Below, in pieces: positions 28,447 to 38,806 of a stretch of 64,000 nucleotides of DNA (the first letter of the stretch is position 1; each line of letters starts with the position of its first letter). The DNA comes from Emiliania huxleyi CCMP1516 (taxonomy: Eukaryota > Haptophyta > Isochrysidales > Noelaerhabdaceae), in the NCBI RefSeq assembly GCF_000372725.1, contig NW_005198167.1, positions 37,697-101,696 of the forward strand. Reading direction: 5' to 3'. The translations under genes were made by a program, and so were the position numbers. The notes beneath the pieces are model-generated. The model ran no database searches, had not been told where the DNA came from, and saw only the letters and a program-made list of their open reading frames with translations.

Positions 28447-29546
28447 CTACTCGGCCTTGCGCACCGCATTGTACAACTCGAGGTACTGACCCTCGCTCAC
28501 ACGCTCCTTGACCCCCTCGATCGCCTGCAGGCGGCAAGGGGCGTGTGAGGGGGAGCGCACTGCGCGGCTGTCGCCGCCTCGTGCCAGTCGCCGCCTCGGC
28601 CAGGCATGCAAACGCGAGCCTCTTCTCCTCACTGGCGTCGGGCGCCTCCTACACACGGTGAGCGAATCGGTCATCGCTCACTGTTGGGCCGTCCTTCCTC
28701 CTCGCTGGCGGGCAAAGACGCCTCCTCCTCCCCCTCCTCCTCTTCCCCGCTCCCGGCCGCGTCGGCCATTCTGCGCGTATGCCGCTGCTGCAGCTGCGCG
28801 CCCACTGCCGCCCCTACCAGCGCGGCCGCGAGCACGGCGCACAGCACGTCCGCGCCGTTCGCGAACAGGCCCTGGCCGAGTCTTGCTGACCACCGCGCCG
28901 CCTTGAGAGCTTCGCCGCCGAGAGCCGCGGCGCGGCCATGAAGGCTGTGCAGGTATGCCCTGCCCGCCTCGGCCATGCGCGACTGTAGTACGGCTGACCT
29001 CCACGGCGCGAGCGCCCGTGCCCCCGCGACCGCCGCCTCGGCCGCCGCGGCCGCCGCCGCTCCGCCGAGCGATGCTGCGGCGTCGATGGCGTCGGCGACG
29101 GCGAGCCAAAGAATGCACGACGCACCGCCGCAAGCCGTGCCGCCGCAAGCCACGAGCGGGGCCGCAGCAAGACCGCCGCCCGTGAGAGCTGCCTCGGCGA
29201 TGCTGCGGTACCAGCCAACCACTGCAGAGCCGCGCGTAGTGAAGCAGAGGAAGGGGGTAGCGACCCAGCCGTCACCCTCCTCTTCGCCCCGCTCGCTGCC
29301 GCCGCCGCCGCCCTCGCCGCCGCCGCCCTCGCCGCCGCCCTGCACCAGAGCCGCCACCCACTCGCTTGCACGCCTCCAACCGTCGGAGAGCATCCCCGCC
29401 GCCCTCCATCCGGCGGCCCCTTCCCCAGACCCCGGCCGCGCCCGCCACGCCAGCGCTTGGTTTGGCCACGCGCCGGCGGCTGCGGTGCCCGCGCCGACAG
29501 CGCCTCGGAGCCAGCCTTCCGTGCTGAGCGAGTGAGGCCCAAGCAC
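28447..29546 (-). CDS. Unknown protein with C-terminal membrane segment
   Basis: The main frame (28671-29546) is Ala/Gly-rich with a hydrophobic stretch DVLCAVLAAALVGAAVGA near the C-terminus, then an acidic EEEEGEEEASLPASEEEG tail. A final exon at 28447-28524 follows a cag acceptor and reads AIEGVKERVSEGQYLELYNA...KAE before the stop, which is clearly protein-like. The exact donor between them is not resolved. The family is not recognised. A Gly/Glu-rich low-complexity region lies near 29270-29350. Confidence 0.45.
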
Positions 29547-29577
29547 CCACTCCCCGGCCTAGTTGTGATCACTGATC

Positions 29578-30484
29578 TCATCCATCACAGTCATCAGCTA
29601 ACAGTGAGTAAACCAGCCCGAGCACCCTCTCCTCCGCGCCGCTCCCGACCTCGTGCGCCGCCGCGGGCTGCGCGGGCGCAAACCAGAGCCTCCGGTCGCA
29701 CGGCGTTGCGCCGCATCGCCGCGACTCAAAGGTCGGCCAGCCGTTGACGAGCAGATCGCGGCGCAAGACGTACTCGCCAAGCCATCCAGCCAGCCACGCT
29801 GCCTCGGCGGGCGCGTGCCTGGTCATCACAGTCGCGGCGCGTGAACAAGACGCTGTTCGCTGCCGCGCTTCCGTCGGCGGGTGTGTGCACCCCGAGAGGT
29901 AGACGGAGGCCGGCGGAGGGGCGACAAACCGGAGGCGGGAGGAACGCCGCCAGGTGCCGGGACCTGTGAGAGGGAGCGGCGTCACACTCAGGTCGAGGTG
30001 GCGCTTGCGGTTCCGCAAGTAGAGGAGTGAGTTGTGCGGGACCTTCGACGGCGCGCCAGCCGCTGCTCACGAGGTCTGGCGACGCGGCGCCGCCATCGTC
30101 GGCCGCGATCACAGCCTCGCCCTGCGCTACATCGGCGGGATGGCCCACGTGCCAGAGGAAGCCGCCGCCGTGCGCCGCCTTCTGCCGCCATACGACGCGC
30201 GAGTCGTCGCCCGACTTGGAGTAGTAAGGTGCGCCGTTGTGCATTTTTGTGCGGCGGTACACGCCCGCCCACTCTGCAGTCCACTCAGCGTGCGATCCCG
30301 CCAACAAGATCTCCTCCGCTGCGGCGGGAGGCTCTGCCGGCGGCGTGGAGGGAGGCTCCGCTGGCGTCGGCGGCCGGTGAGGGCCCGCGGCGATGAGGAA
30401 AGCGAACGCAGCCACCCCAATTATAGCAGTGCTGGCGATCGAAATCGGAGGGAGAAATGGACCGCCGAGTGGGCGCCTGGCCAT
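29578..30484 (-). CDS. Secreted or membrane-anchored protein with repeated small domain
   Basis: Start ATG at 30484: MARRPLGGPFLPP followed by a hydrophobic stretch (about 20 residues) and a Pro-rich spacer. The domain after it, AGVYRRTKMHNGAPYYSKSG, then WHVGHPADV and SSGWRAVEG, resembles a small beta-rich module common in algal proteins (pattern: VY.R.....NG.P.Y......LW....W.VG). A second copy starts at GEYVLRRDLLVNGWPTFES in exon 2 and ends with RRLWFAP. A GT-AG intron lies at 29964-30042 and again shows a short repeated flank (gtcccgcac / gtcccggcac). Function unknown; carbohydrate or protein binding at the cell surface is a guess. Confidence 0.6.
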
Positions 30485-30645
30485 GACGGAAAAGCTCGCA
30501 TGCGCGCCGCCATACAGAGAAGAATTCTTCGGCGCGCTGGCGTAGCCGATTGTATTCGTAGCCCTTGCATTCGTGCAAGGTGCTCCCCGATCACACCGAC
30601 GGCGCGGTATGTACACCGCAGTCATCCCCTCTGATTCTCGCGTGT

Positions 30646-31557
30646 TCATGGCGTAGTATATAGGCGCACAAGCGAAGGACGGCGATTACGCTGACTACGA
30701 GCCTCCGACGAGGTGCTGATGGCTGCACGGGCAGCTTCGTCAGGAGAAAACAAGGGCGAATCTCTCGGGCCCGTCCACGCGCTGCCAGTGAGGTCACAAG
30801 ACGTCCAACTGGCGCCTGTGAGCACAACATACCCGGTCGCATTCCACCAATTGCGCTGAGAGCAGTGTAGGAAGCGGGCCAGTCGCGGCTGCTGGTCCCG
30901 GTCGCCTCTCGAGAGCTCTGACATGTACTCGGACAGAACCTGGTCGGCCGTGCCGCCCCCCCTCCGTCGCGCAGCCATCTCGACATGCCTCGAGTTCAAG
31001 TGCAGCACACGCGCGCCAGGGAGCGGCCTCGATATGTTGCTCATGAGCTGCTGGCGCAGCTCCAGGTAGCCCTGGCCAATGTCCACGAGCGAAAGGTTGG
31101 GCAGTCCAAAGCCATTGCGTGCTGACGCTAGGAGGTGGCCAAAGAAGATGTCGACCAGAAGGCGCTTCGGCGGCTGTGGTTGCTTGAAGAGCGCTCGTGC
31201 GTGCTTCTGCTCTCTGGCCATGTCGTTGTCGGCGCCAGCAAGCGCAGCGGCCACAGAGGCCGACCACACCATCAGTGGGCCTCGCAGGAATGGAAACGGC
31301 GGTGAGAAGCTTCGCTTGTGGCGCTGCAGCTGAGCAATCATGCGCGCCTCGCCACGCGCGCGCACACGAACCCCCGCATCGAGGCGCCCCGGCCAGACAT
31401 CCTCATTCACGCCCGTTGCGTGCCGCCAGGCGAAGGTGCTGCCGAAGGCATCCCTTCCCCAGCAGGCATTAGCATGCCCAGTATCCCTCATGTAACAGCT
31501 CCATTCAAAGCGGCCGTACACAACGTCCTTCACGTCCAAGTGATGCAGGAAGCTCAA
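30646..31557 (-). CDS. Glycosyltransferase GT31-like (galactosyltransferase) protein, 5' end uncertain
   Basis: The frame contains YGRFEWSCYM, PFPFLRGPLMVWS, a KRLLVDIFFGHLLAS segment and VDIGQGYLE, in the order seen in GT31-type and related Golgi glycosyltransferases, where a GP.yv.S element precedes the ..EDV..G region. The upstream frame stays open to about 31620, where a C/G run and a cag acceptor on the minus strand suggest an intron, so upstream exons with a membrane anchor are missing or unrecognised. It most likely adds a hexose to glycans in the secretory pathway. The C-terminal 60 residues are Ser/Arg-rich and may run past the true end. Confidence 0.45.
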   Translation of the reverse strand: MSFLHHLDVKDVVYGRFEWSCYMRDTGHANACWGRDAFGSTFAWRHATGVNEDVWPGRLDAGVRVRARGEARMIAQLQRHKRSFSPPFPFLRGPLMVWSASVAAALAGADNDMAREQKHARALFKQPQPPKRLLVDIFFGHLLASARNGFGLPNLSLVDIGQGYLELRQQLMSNISRPLPGARVLHLNSRHVEMAARRRGGGTADQVLSEYMSELSRGDRDQQPRLARFLHCSQRNWWNATGYVVLTGASWTSCDLTGSAWTGPRDSPLFSPDEAARAAISTSSEARSQRNRRPSLVRLYTTP

Positions 31558-32647
31558 GTGGGGGGTCAGCTGCCGCTGGCTCGGGACCGCTGAGCGACAG
31601 GGGGGTGTAGCTACCCCCCCCCACCTCCACCTGGTCAGACCGTCGACCTAGAGGGGGGTCCCCAGGTGCGTGGGGGGGGGTGTTTGAAGATGACGCGCAT
31701 ATTAAAGGATTCGTGTGAAGAAACGCAAACAAGACAAACGGTACTATGGTCACCAGTACAAACGAAAATTCGACTTTGAGGGATCATATCTCAAAAGGCT
31801 GGGTGAGAGCATAGCATTATTGTTGCATATTAGGCCACATAAGGTCAAACTTGACCCCAGAAGCATCAAGAACCCGATGCTCCGGCTCGACTGTATGCCG
31901 GCACACTGCCTCCTCGCGCACGCTGCTCGCAGGCCGTTGCGGCCCGTGGTGCACCAGAGAGAGAGGTCGACGCGTTGCCCCCGCCGGCGACCCCGCGCGG
32001 CTCAGGCCAGCCAGAAGGTGTGTGGTGACGGCACCGTGGCAGGAGTGCGGAGAAGAGCTCGCCGAACGCGAGCAGCAGATGGCCCCAAAGTGTGCCAGCG
32101 CGAGAGCCTCGCGAGCGGGCGCAGAAGGAGCTCGCCGTGACACGATGCCGGGCGGTGGTGGTGCTCTGGCGACTGTGCACAGTGGGCAAAGTCAGGCTGC
32201 AACAGGGCAGCACGTTGGTAGTGCCCTGCTGCAGCCTGGCCTGACATGCACAGAGGGCGAACAGAGGCGGTACTATCGTCCGGCGCTCGTCACCGAATCT
32301 GGGCGAACTTCGACCGCCGCCACAGCTCACCACGAGCACGCAGCGACAAAATGTTGACTGTATGGAAGTCGAGGCTGGTCCATAGGAAGAGGCTGCCGTG
32401 CGAGCCGGCAGCAGGCTGGCTCGCGGGCGCGTCGTGGACTGCCGCGGCGACTTTCGGTGTCTTTCTTGATAGTGCCTCGCCACCCTCGCAGGAGTCGCTT
32501 AGGCGGCTCCCGTGGTGTACAATCGGAATTCTCGCTCGACCACCACCGCGGTGGCGACAAGAGCGCCTTTTCAACACGCTGCGATGGCGGTGTGCAGCAC
32601 CAGCCGTCACGGCTTCCTGCGCCGCGTCGAGGCTCGCCGAGCGGGCA
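31558..32647. other. Gene-poor region
   Basis: No gene recognised. An imperfect hairpin lies at about 32199-32232 (caacagggcagcac / gtagtgccctgctg). The long plus frame 32246-33172 is Arg/Ser/Ala-rich and mirrored on the minus strand, so I do not call it. Confidence 0.4.
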
Positions 32648-32820
32648 CGTAGGTCGACTCGACACGACACGGCCCCAAACATCCCACGTCGCGCTCGCGT
32701 TCTGCCAGCTCTCTCCCCGCAGTCGCTGCTGCTCACGCTCTCGCCGCGCGTCTCCTGTGCTGCACGCCCACACGTGCGCCGCCCGTCCGCCGCGCGGGAG
32801 CGAAGCGCTCTTTGGTGGCG
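32648..32820. repeat. Arm 1 of a nearly perfect 173-bp inverted repeat
   Basis: Reverse complement of 33812-33984 with one mismatch that I can see. The loop is 991 bp. Homology stops sharply at cgtaggtcg on one side and fades after tttggtggcg on the other. Confidence 0.9.
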
Positions 32821-33423
32821 ACACGAGCTGCTGTGCCATCGACTCTCGGCAGCCAAGGGATTCTGCCAAAGACATACTCCGCCTTTCCCTGACACGCCGT
32901 CAAACCAAAATGGCAAGGCTACCCTCGCCTCGCCGGCAAGAAGACTGCCGGAGACGTGTGCGCATCGCACGGTGGCTTATATGTGCCCAGCTTCCGAGCG
33001 TCAGCAGCCTGTGAGATTTCGCAGCTCGATCAGCGCTCCTCACACACCAGCCGACACACCGGTCACCGCTCACAGAGCCGACACGCCGGCGCATCTCATC
33101 TCTATGTGGACGTGCAGCGCGCAGCGCAAGCGCTCTCAAGCGAAGGAGAAAACTAAAGATGCTCCTCATTAGATTTCAGTTATTTTTTGCCTCCACTACG
33201 GTAGGACGACGATACTGTGCGCACTGCCCGAGGCGGAAAAAACAGCCACGGCCTCAACTGCCGGACGGGCGCGTATTTGCAGGCGCGTTGTGTGTCGTGA
33301 AACGCCCGTCCCTGGAAACGTTCAGAGGAAGGACGACCGGTCGCCGTGCGCCTTGCATCCCACCGACTCATCGTAATCGTGCGTCAGCTCATCGTCGCCC
33401 GCTTCGATTAATGCGCGCGTACA
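32821..33423. other. Loop of the inverted repeat, no gene recognised
   Basis: Mixed composition, several short frames, no domain. It ends at the stop of the minus-strand remnant at 33424. Confidence 0.4.
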
Positions 33424-33640
33424 CTATGTTGCGAACGGGCTCGGGCTGGTAGAGCGAGCCGAGACGCGATGCACGTTGCACAGCCGCGCGTGCGAGAAAT
33501 ACGCGTGGCAAATCTCGGGAACTTGCACCGCATACACACCGTTGCCCGACAGGCAGCAGGTGCGCACCGGCCGTCGCCGCACCGGCGATCAGCGCTCTGA
33601 AGTCGGCGAGCGCTAGCCGCTGGTTGACGAGGTTGGGCCA
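33424..33640 (-). pseudogene. Remnant of an unknown gene (3' part)
   Basis: Two protein-like stretches on the minus strand, AYRWPNLVNQRLALADFRAL and VYAVQVPEICHAYFSHARLC, end at a stop (33424-33426). They lie in frames offset by one base near 33535, so this is either a broken copy or needs an unseen intron. The family is not identified. It lies inside the loop of the 173-bp inverted repeat. Confidence 0.45.
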
Positions 33641-33811
33641 GCGGTAGGCCCTCAGGCTTTTGGCTCGCCACCGAGCAATGTGTCGCCGAGCGATGCGCCG
33701 CCGAGCGAAGAGAATGGCGCCAGACAGACATAAGCTCGGTCTGAGGTTCCGCCTAGATGCACGACGTCAGCGGCGCGCCGGGCAAACGTCTCGTGACAAA
33801 TCATTTCCCTG

Positions 33812-33984
33812 CGCCACCAAAGAGCGCTTCGCTCCCGCGCGGCGGACGGGCGGCGCACGTGTGGGCGTGCAGCACAGGAGACGCGCGGCGAGAGCGTGAG
33901 CAGCAGCGACTGCGGGGAGAGAGCTGGCAGAACGCGAGCGCGACGTGGGATGTTTGGGGCCGTGCCGTGTCGAGTCGACCTACG
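33812..33984. repeat. Arm 2 of the 173-bp inverted repeat
   Basis: Partner of 32648-32820. It ends four bases before the first recognisable cullin codons, so the repeat boundary and the truncation of the cullin coincide. Confidence 0.9.
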
Positions 33985-33987
33985 ATC

Positions 33988-34385
33988 GCGGCGAAGATCA
34001 CGCAGGAGGAGAAGGACTCGACGCGCGCGACGGTCCGCCCCGCCGCCCGCGCCGCGCCGCCCGCCCGCGCCGCCCGCCCGCCGCCCGCCCGCGCCGCCCG
34101 CCGCCGACGGCGCCCACCGCCCGCTGACGCCCCGATCCGCCGTTCCTTCCCTTGTCAGGTCGACGAGGACCGGAAGCACGCGAGATCGAGGCGGCGATTG
34201 TGCGCATCATGAAGACGCGCAAGACGCTCGACCACCAGAAGCTCGTGCTCGAGGCGTCGACGCAGCTGATGCGCCACTTCAAGCCCGACCCGAGGCAGAT
34301 CAAGAAGCGCATCGAGGACCTCATCGCCCGCGAGTACCTCGAGCGCGACGCCTCGAACTCCACCGTCTACAAGTACCTGGCCTGA
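33988..34385 (+). pseudogene. Cullin C-terminal fragment (neddylation domain)
   Basis: First stretch: AAKITQEEKDSTRAT, then a GT-AG intron (34033-34158) to VDEDRKH, then [40 protein letters not shown] and the universal ending YKYLA. IVRIMK holds the Lys that receives NEDD8 (codon 34212-34214). Cullins scaffold RING ubiquitin ligases; this winged-helix end is normally preceded by about 650 residues, and I find none of them. Between DRKH and IEAA two extra bases shift the frame. Truncation at the inverted repeat plus the shift suggest a non-functional 3' copy; a full-length gene is expected elsewhere. Confidence 0.7.
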
Positions 34386-34468
34386 GCTTTTAGCCAGTAG
34401 CTTGTAAAAGTACGTCGTGCGAAATCACTCCTACTAACTCCCGCACGCATCCTCACTTAGCACGTCGG

Positions 34469-34775
34469 TCACGTGAGGTCGTCGGGGTCGAGCTCGTCCT
34501 CGGGCGCGACCTCGCCGAAGTCGCCCGTGCCCGCGCCGCCCGCGGCGGCGGCGGCGGCGGCGACGCCGGGCTCGGCGGCGGCGGCGCCGCCGAGCATCCC
34601 CATCGGCACGGCGGCCGACTTGAGGGTGAGTGCCTTCGCGGCGCGGACGATCTGGTTCTCGAGGAAGGTGAACGTCTGGTCGGTGTTGACACACGCGACG
34701 AGCGTCTCCTCCGACTGGCCCGCGAACGCCGCGAGCAGCACGTCGGCGGCGTCGGCCTCGTCGGAGCCGGCGAAG
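34469..34775 (-). CDS. Unknown protein, C-terminal exon
   Basis: The minus frame reads SDEADAADVLLAAFAGQSEE, TDQTFTFLENQIVRAAKALT and AAVPMGMLGG, then an Ala/Gly run and an acidic EDELDPDDLT ending at 34469. Composition and the hydrophobic/charged pattern look real. Upstream exons are not resolved because the sequence beyond about 34775 is better read on the plus strand. Family unknown. Its 3' end converges on the cullin fragment 84 bp away. Confidence 0.45.
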
Positions 34776-36536
34776 CCGTCGCCGCGCCGCAGTCGGCGGG
34801 CGGCGCGAGCCCGTCGCCCGCCGCGCGCTTCTCGCGGCCGCAGTCGGCGGCGCTCTCCCGCGGGCCGGCGGGCCGGCCGCAGTCGGCGGCGCCGAGCCAC
34901 CGCCCCGCGCCGTCGCGGCCGACGTCGGCCGCCGCCGCTCGCCCTGCCATCTCGCGGCCGCAGTCGGCCCCCGTCGACCGCAACGGCGGCGCCGCCGGCG
35001 GGTTTGCGATGAAGCCCCACGTGATGCTCTCTCGGTGCATCAACACGTGCGACCACCTCGCGGCGGGCGAGGCGTGGGCGGCGGAGGCGCCGGCGGGCGA
35101 GCGCGCCGCGCGCGCCGTCGAATTCGAGAAGCTGCGCTCATCGCTGCAGGCGCGCGCCCGAGCGCCGCTCCCATGACCCACCCCACCTACCGCCACACCG
35201 CCCGTCCGCTCACCCCTCCCCTCCTCCGCAGGCGATGCGAGCGACGGTGATCCCCGCGCAGCAACACGCAAACATCCTCGAGCTGCAGCGGCTGCTCGAC
35301 ACGGAGCGACGCGCCGCCGAGGGCGCGCGCTACGAGCAGCAGCGCGCCGTCGCTGCGATGGTCGCCGCGCAGCAACAGCTCGCCGCGCAGTACGAGAAGG
35401 CGGCGGCCGCCGCCGCCGCCGGCGGCGCGACGCCGATCGGCGCTCAGACGACGGCGGCGTACGGCGTGCTCACCGGCGGCGCGCCGCAGCTGACGAAGCG
35501 GCCGAGCTCGGCGGCGGCGGGGCACAAGGTGACGACGATCGCGCTCCAAAACAAGGCGGACCGCGAGCGCGCGCGCGCCGACGCCGCGGAGCTCGCGCTC
35601 GTCGCCGCCGAGAAGCGGATGCGGAAGCAGGTGGAGTTCGAAGCGGCGCGCGCCGACCACGCGGAGGCGGCGCTCGCGAAAGCGTCGGAGCGCATCGACC
35701 GCCAGCGCCGCTCGATTGTCTCGGCGAACGGGATGCTCGACGCCCGCGGCGGCGGCGGCGCGCGGGCCGCCGACTCGGCGGCGCTCCTCGACGCGCACAC
35801 GCGGCTCGAGGCCGAGGGGCGGCGCGCGGCGGCGGCGGAGGCGGCGCTCGCGAAGGCGAAGGAGGAGATCGCGTTGTTGCAAGGGGAGGCGGAGGAGGAC
35901 GCGCGGGCGCTCCACCAGGGCGGCCGCGCGGGGAGCCCGGGCGCCGACTCCTTCTCGTCGGAGGGCGTGCGGCGGATGTCGAGCCACGAGGGCGGGCACT
36001 CGATGCGCGAGGCATCCTTCCACCGCGGGAGCAGCGGGTATGGATCGGGCGCGCTGCGCGCGCCCTCCTTCCACGGCGGGCGCGGGCGCACGACGTCCTC
36101 CGACCTGCGCACGCGCGTCGACGGCGCGCGCGACGACGACGACGACGGCGACGAGCTCGCCGCCGCCGACGCCGCCGCCGCCGCCGCCGCGCGCCGCCGG
36201 CGGACGGTGTCGGGCACGTCGGTCGGCGGCGACGACGCGGCGGCGGCGGCGGCGGCGGAGCAGCGCAAGAAGCTGCAGGACGAGGTGGGCCGGCTGCAGA
36301 AGGAGCTCGCCGAGCTCCGCCGCGTCGTCAAGGCGCTGCGCGACGAGAACTCGGACCTGAAGGAGGAGGCGAAAAAGAAGGAGGCGGCGGCGGCGGCGGC
36401 GGCGGCGGCCGAGCGGCGGCGGCGGCGGCCGAGCCGGCGGTGGCGGCGCCGACGGCGCGGCCGGCGAGCGCGCGGCCGAAGAAGGCGGCGGCGCGGGAGT
36501 GGGTGCGCGTGCAGATTGTGCGCGTGGATGGCCCGA
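34776..36536 (+). CDS. Coiled-coil protein with SRPQSA repeats
   Basis: Exon 1 codes a low-complexity Ser/Pro/Ala segment with three SRPQSA-like motifs, then MKPHVMLSRCINTCDHLAAG (ATG at 35009) and VEFEKLRSSLQ. A GC-AG intron (35150-35231) joins it to AMRATVIPAQQHANILELQR. The rest is a long Ala/Glu/Arg-rich coiled coil (about 35270-35730, 35790-35910, 36260-36370) broken by a Ser/Gly/Asp-rich region. The start is uncertain; the frame is open well upstream of 35009. The 3' end runs straight into the left arm of the inverted-repeat segment at 36537, so the true C-terminus may be displaced. Family not recognised; cytoskeletal or ciliary roles are common for such proteins, but this is a guess. 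Confidence 0.5.
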
Positions 36537-36730
36537 GTACCGCAGCACGCCGCGGAAAAAGTTCGCACCCCTCGACCCCTCGACCCCTCCACCCTCCGAG
36601 GGTCGAGGGGTCGAGGCCCCCTCGACCCCTCCGGAGGGGGCCTCCGAGGGGTCGAGGCCCCCCTCGACCCCTCGACCCCCTCGACCCCTCGGCCTGTTTC
36701 CCGGCCATTCCACGTCGCTCACGAACACGA

Positions 36731-37756
36731 TACGCGACCAGTGACACGCGAGAAAAATATTGTCGCCGCGTAAGCGCCCCTTGTTCGCGGCCTTGAGTTC
36801 TAGCCGCAGTGCGCAGAACCACAACCGCGGACATCCGTCCAGATCGTGCGCTGCCTCCCACCGCGTGCGGCCCAGTTCAGACACCCACCCGCACTCGCCT
36901 CCGGCTAGGGCCGCAGCCCAAATGTCGCGCGACCGCCACCAACCGTGAGCGCGACTGTGCATCGGCCACGAATGGAGCGCCACCGCGCATTCATCTCCAC
37001 GCCTCCCCTCTAGGTATCTGAAACGCCTTCGGGCACCCGCGCGGCGCGAGGCAACCACAAGATCCGCGACAGATCCGATTCTGACCCGACACACTCCTAG
37101 GACACGCCCGAGACACACTCGAGACCCGACCGCATGTCCGAGATACGTCCGCTCCCCGCCAGAGTCCAGAGTGTGGCTCGCATGGAAGCATAGTTCTAGA
37201 AGCAAAGTGTGGTGCGTCCCCGTCGTGTTCGACGGCCTCCTCCCTTCCCTCCGCCCCTTCCTTCCCTCCTCGCAGCGATACCTCCAGCACCATCCCATAG
37301 TGCCCCGCTGCCGTCCAATCTGCCGCGCCGCCTGCCGCGGATGGCTCGGCCGGCACCGCCACCGTCGGCGGCCACCTCCCGCCCGCCGCCCTGGCCACTG
37401 CCACTCGCGCCGCCGTTTCGCCCAAAGCTGCCGCCGACACCTCCCGTCCGCCGCCGCTGCCGTCTCCAGGCATCCGGCCCCGCCCACGCGACTTGCCTCG
37501 CCGCCGCCGCCGCCGCCGTCCTCCCCACCGTCCTCCCCACCGCTCTCACTGCCACCGACGCGCCGCTCGCCGCTCCTGCCTCTGCCCTCGCCGAGCCGTC
37601 GCCACCGCCCTTCTCGCCGCCTGCACCGTGCCGCCTTGGCTGCCGCCTTTTCCGTGGCCCTCGCTGCCGCCACCGCCGCCGCCGCCGCCGCCGCGGCCAC
37701 CGCTACCGCCGCCTCCCTGCTCGCCGCCCCCTCCGACACCGTCACCCACCCTCCTC
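36731..37756. other. Inner part of the inverted-repeat segment, no gene supported
   Basis: Pyrimidine-rich Pro/Ala/Arg coding-like noise on the plus strand and Gly/Arg/Ala on the minus. A minus-strand stretch near 36740-36960 (for example GDNIFLACHWSRIVFVSDVE) looks slightly protein-like, but I cannot assign it. Confidence 0.35.
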
Positions 37757-38437
37757 CTACCGTCCCTGCCGGCCGCCTCCGTTCTCGCCCCACCTCCCAC
37801 ACCACCGACCTCTCCGCGCCCCCACCGCCCCGCGCTCCCATGCACCACGACCCGCCAATGGCGCCCCCCCCCCCCCCCCCTCCCCCTTCCCTCCCCACCC
37901 ACCCACCCAGCGCCCCAGGCTCTTCGTAGCTCCACTCCAGGCGCCGCCGCCCGAACCGCTGCTGCCCCCGCGGCCACCGGCCGCGGCGGCGCGCGGCGCG
38001 TGGCGGGCAAGCTGCTGCCGGGCGGCGCTTCTGGTCATGGTTTTAGTGGATGTGCCGCGTAGGTTGCCCTTCGGCCCGCTTCTTGTGCGTGCGGCCGTGG
38101 CATGCGAGAAGGCGGCGCGGTACGGCTGGCTGGGGCGGGTGAAGCCCCTGGGGGCGGGAGCTGGCGGCATCACCAGCGGTGAAGCCCCCGAGGCGGGTGT
38201 GCGTGGCGGCATCCCGTAGTTGGCTGACGTTCCCTGGCCGTCAATGGCCTCTCTCTGTGCGAGCCTCGTCCAGTAGGTAAAATCGTCCTCAGCATCGTCG
38301 CACTCACTATCCTCAAAGGCATCACTCCAGTCTCCTGCGTCACCTGTTGCAGGCGCTTTCCCATCCCGCATTGCGGCTGTAAGCGTGGTGAGGCCCAGAA
38401 GGCACAGCGTCGCCGGCCAGAGCATACGTGCAACCAT
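37757..38437 (-). CDS. Putative secreted protein
   Basis: ATG at 38437 begins MVARMLWPATLCLLGLTTLT, a convincing signal peptide, followed by an acidic WSDAFEDSECDDAEDDFTYW segment and a Pro/Ala/Arg-rich region. The frame then runs through a G-run near 37860-37880, where an intron is likely, so the C-terminus given here is approximate. No domain recognised. It lies wholly inside the inverted-repeat segment and points away from the helicase. Confidence 0.45.
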   Translation of the reverse strand: MVARMLWPATLCLLGLTTLTAAMRDGKAPATGDAGDWSDAFEDSECDDAEDDFTYWTRLAQREAIDGQGTSANYGMPPRTPASGASPLVMPPAPAPRGFTRPSQPYRAAFSHATAARTRSGPKGNLRGTSTKTMTRSAARQQLARHAPRAAAAGGRGGSSGSGGGAWSGATKSLGRWVGGWGGKGEGGGGGAPLAGRGAWERGAVGARRGRWCGRWGENGGGRQGR

Positions 38438-38806
38438 CAGGTGGCGGCCAAGAGCTACAGGCGAGAGGAGAGCTGCAGCCCACGACTGCAACCAGATGGG
38501 CGGGCGGGCGACGAGGCCGAATTTCGCCCGCCCACTATCTATCAGTAAACCTCGTCCAACCGTGAAACCCCCGGCGTTTTCGTGAGCGACGTGGAGCGGA
38601 ATGGCCGGGAAACAGGCTGAGGGGTCGAGGGGGTCGAGGGGTCGAGGGGGGCCTCGACCCCTCGGAGGCCCCCTCCGGAGGGGTCGAGGGGGCCTCTCGA
38701 CCCTCGGAGGGTCGAGGGGTCGAGGGGTCGAGGGGTGCGAACTTTTTCCGCGGCGTGCTGCGGTACTACCGCGGGTGGACTGCTGGACTTCGCACGTCGC
38801 CAAAAG

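Larger units (their letters stand above)
36537..38766. mobile_element. 2.2-kb segment bounded by about 190-bp inverted repeats
   Basis: Left arm 36537-36730 and right arm 38574-38766 are inverted copies: outer ends read gtaccgcagcacgccgcgg at the left and ccgcggcgtgctgcggtac at the right. Each arm contains tandem ctcgacccct units arranged as a secondary palindrome. The inner part holds a signal-peptide gene on the minus strand. No obvious target duplication (left flank gcccga, right flank taccgc). I see no transposase inside. It could be a non-autonomous DNA transposon, or an inverted duplication of a short sequence around a gene. Confidence 0.55.

Noticed and set aside
32246-33172. 308-codon plus-strand open frame
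   Set aside because: Its middle third is the inverted-repeat arm, which is open on both strands; composition is Arg/Ser/Ala/His without a domain.
35187-37898. 903-codon minus-strand open frame
   Set aside because: Antisense to the coiled-coil gene and to pyrimidine-rich DNA; composition is Arg/Gly/Ala with no domain.
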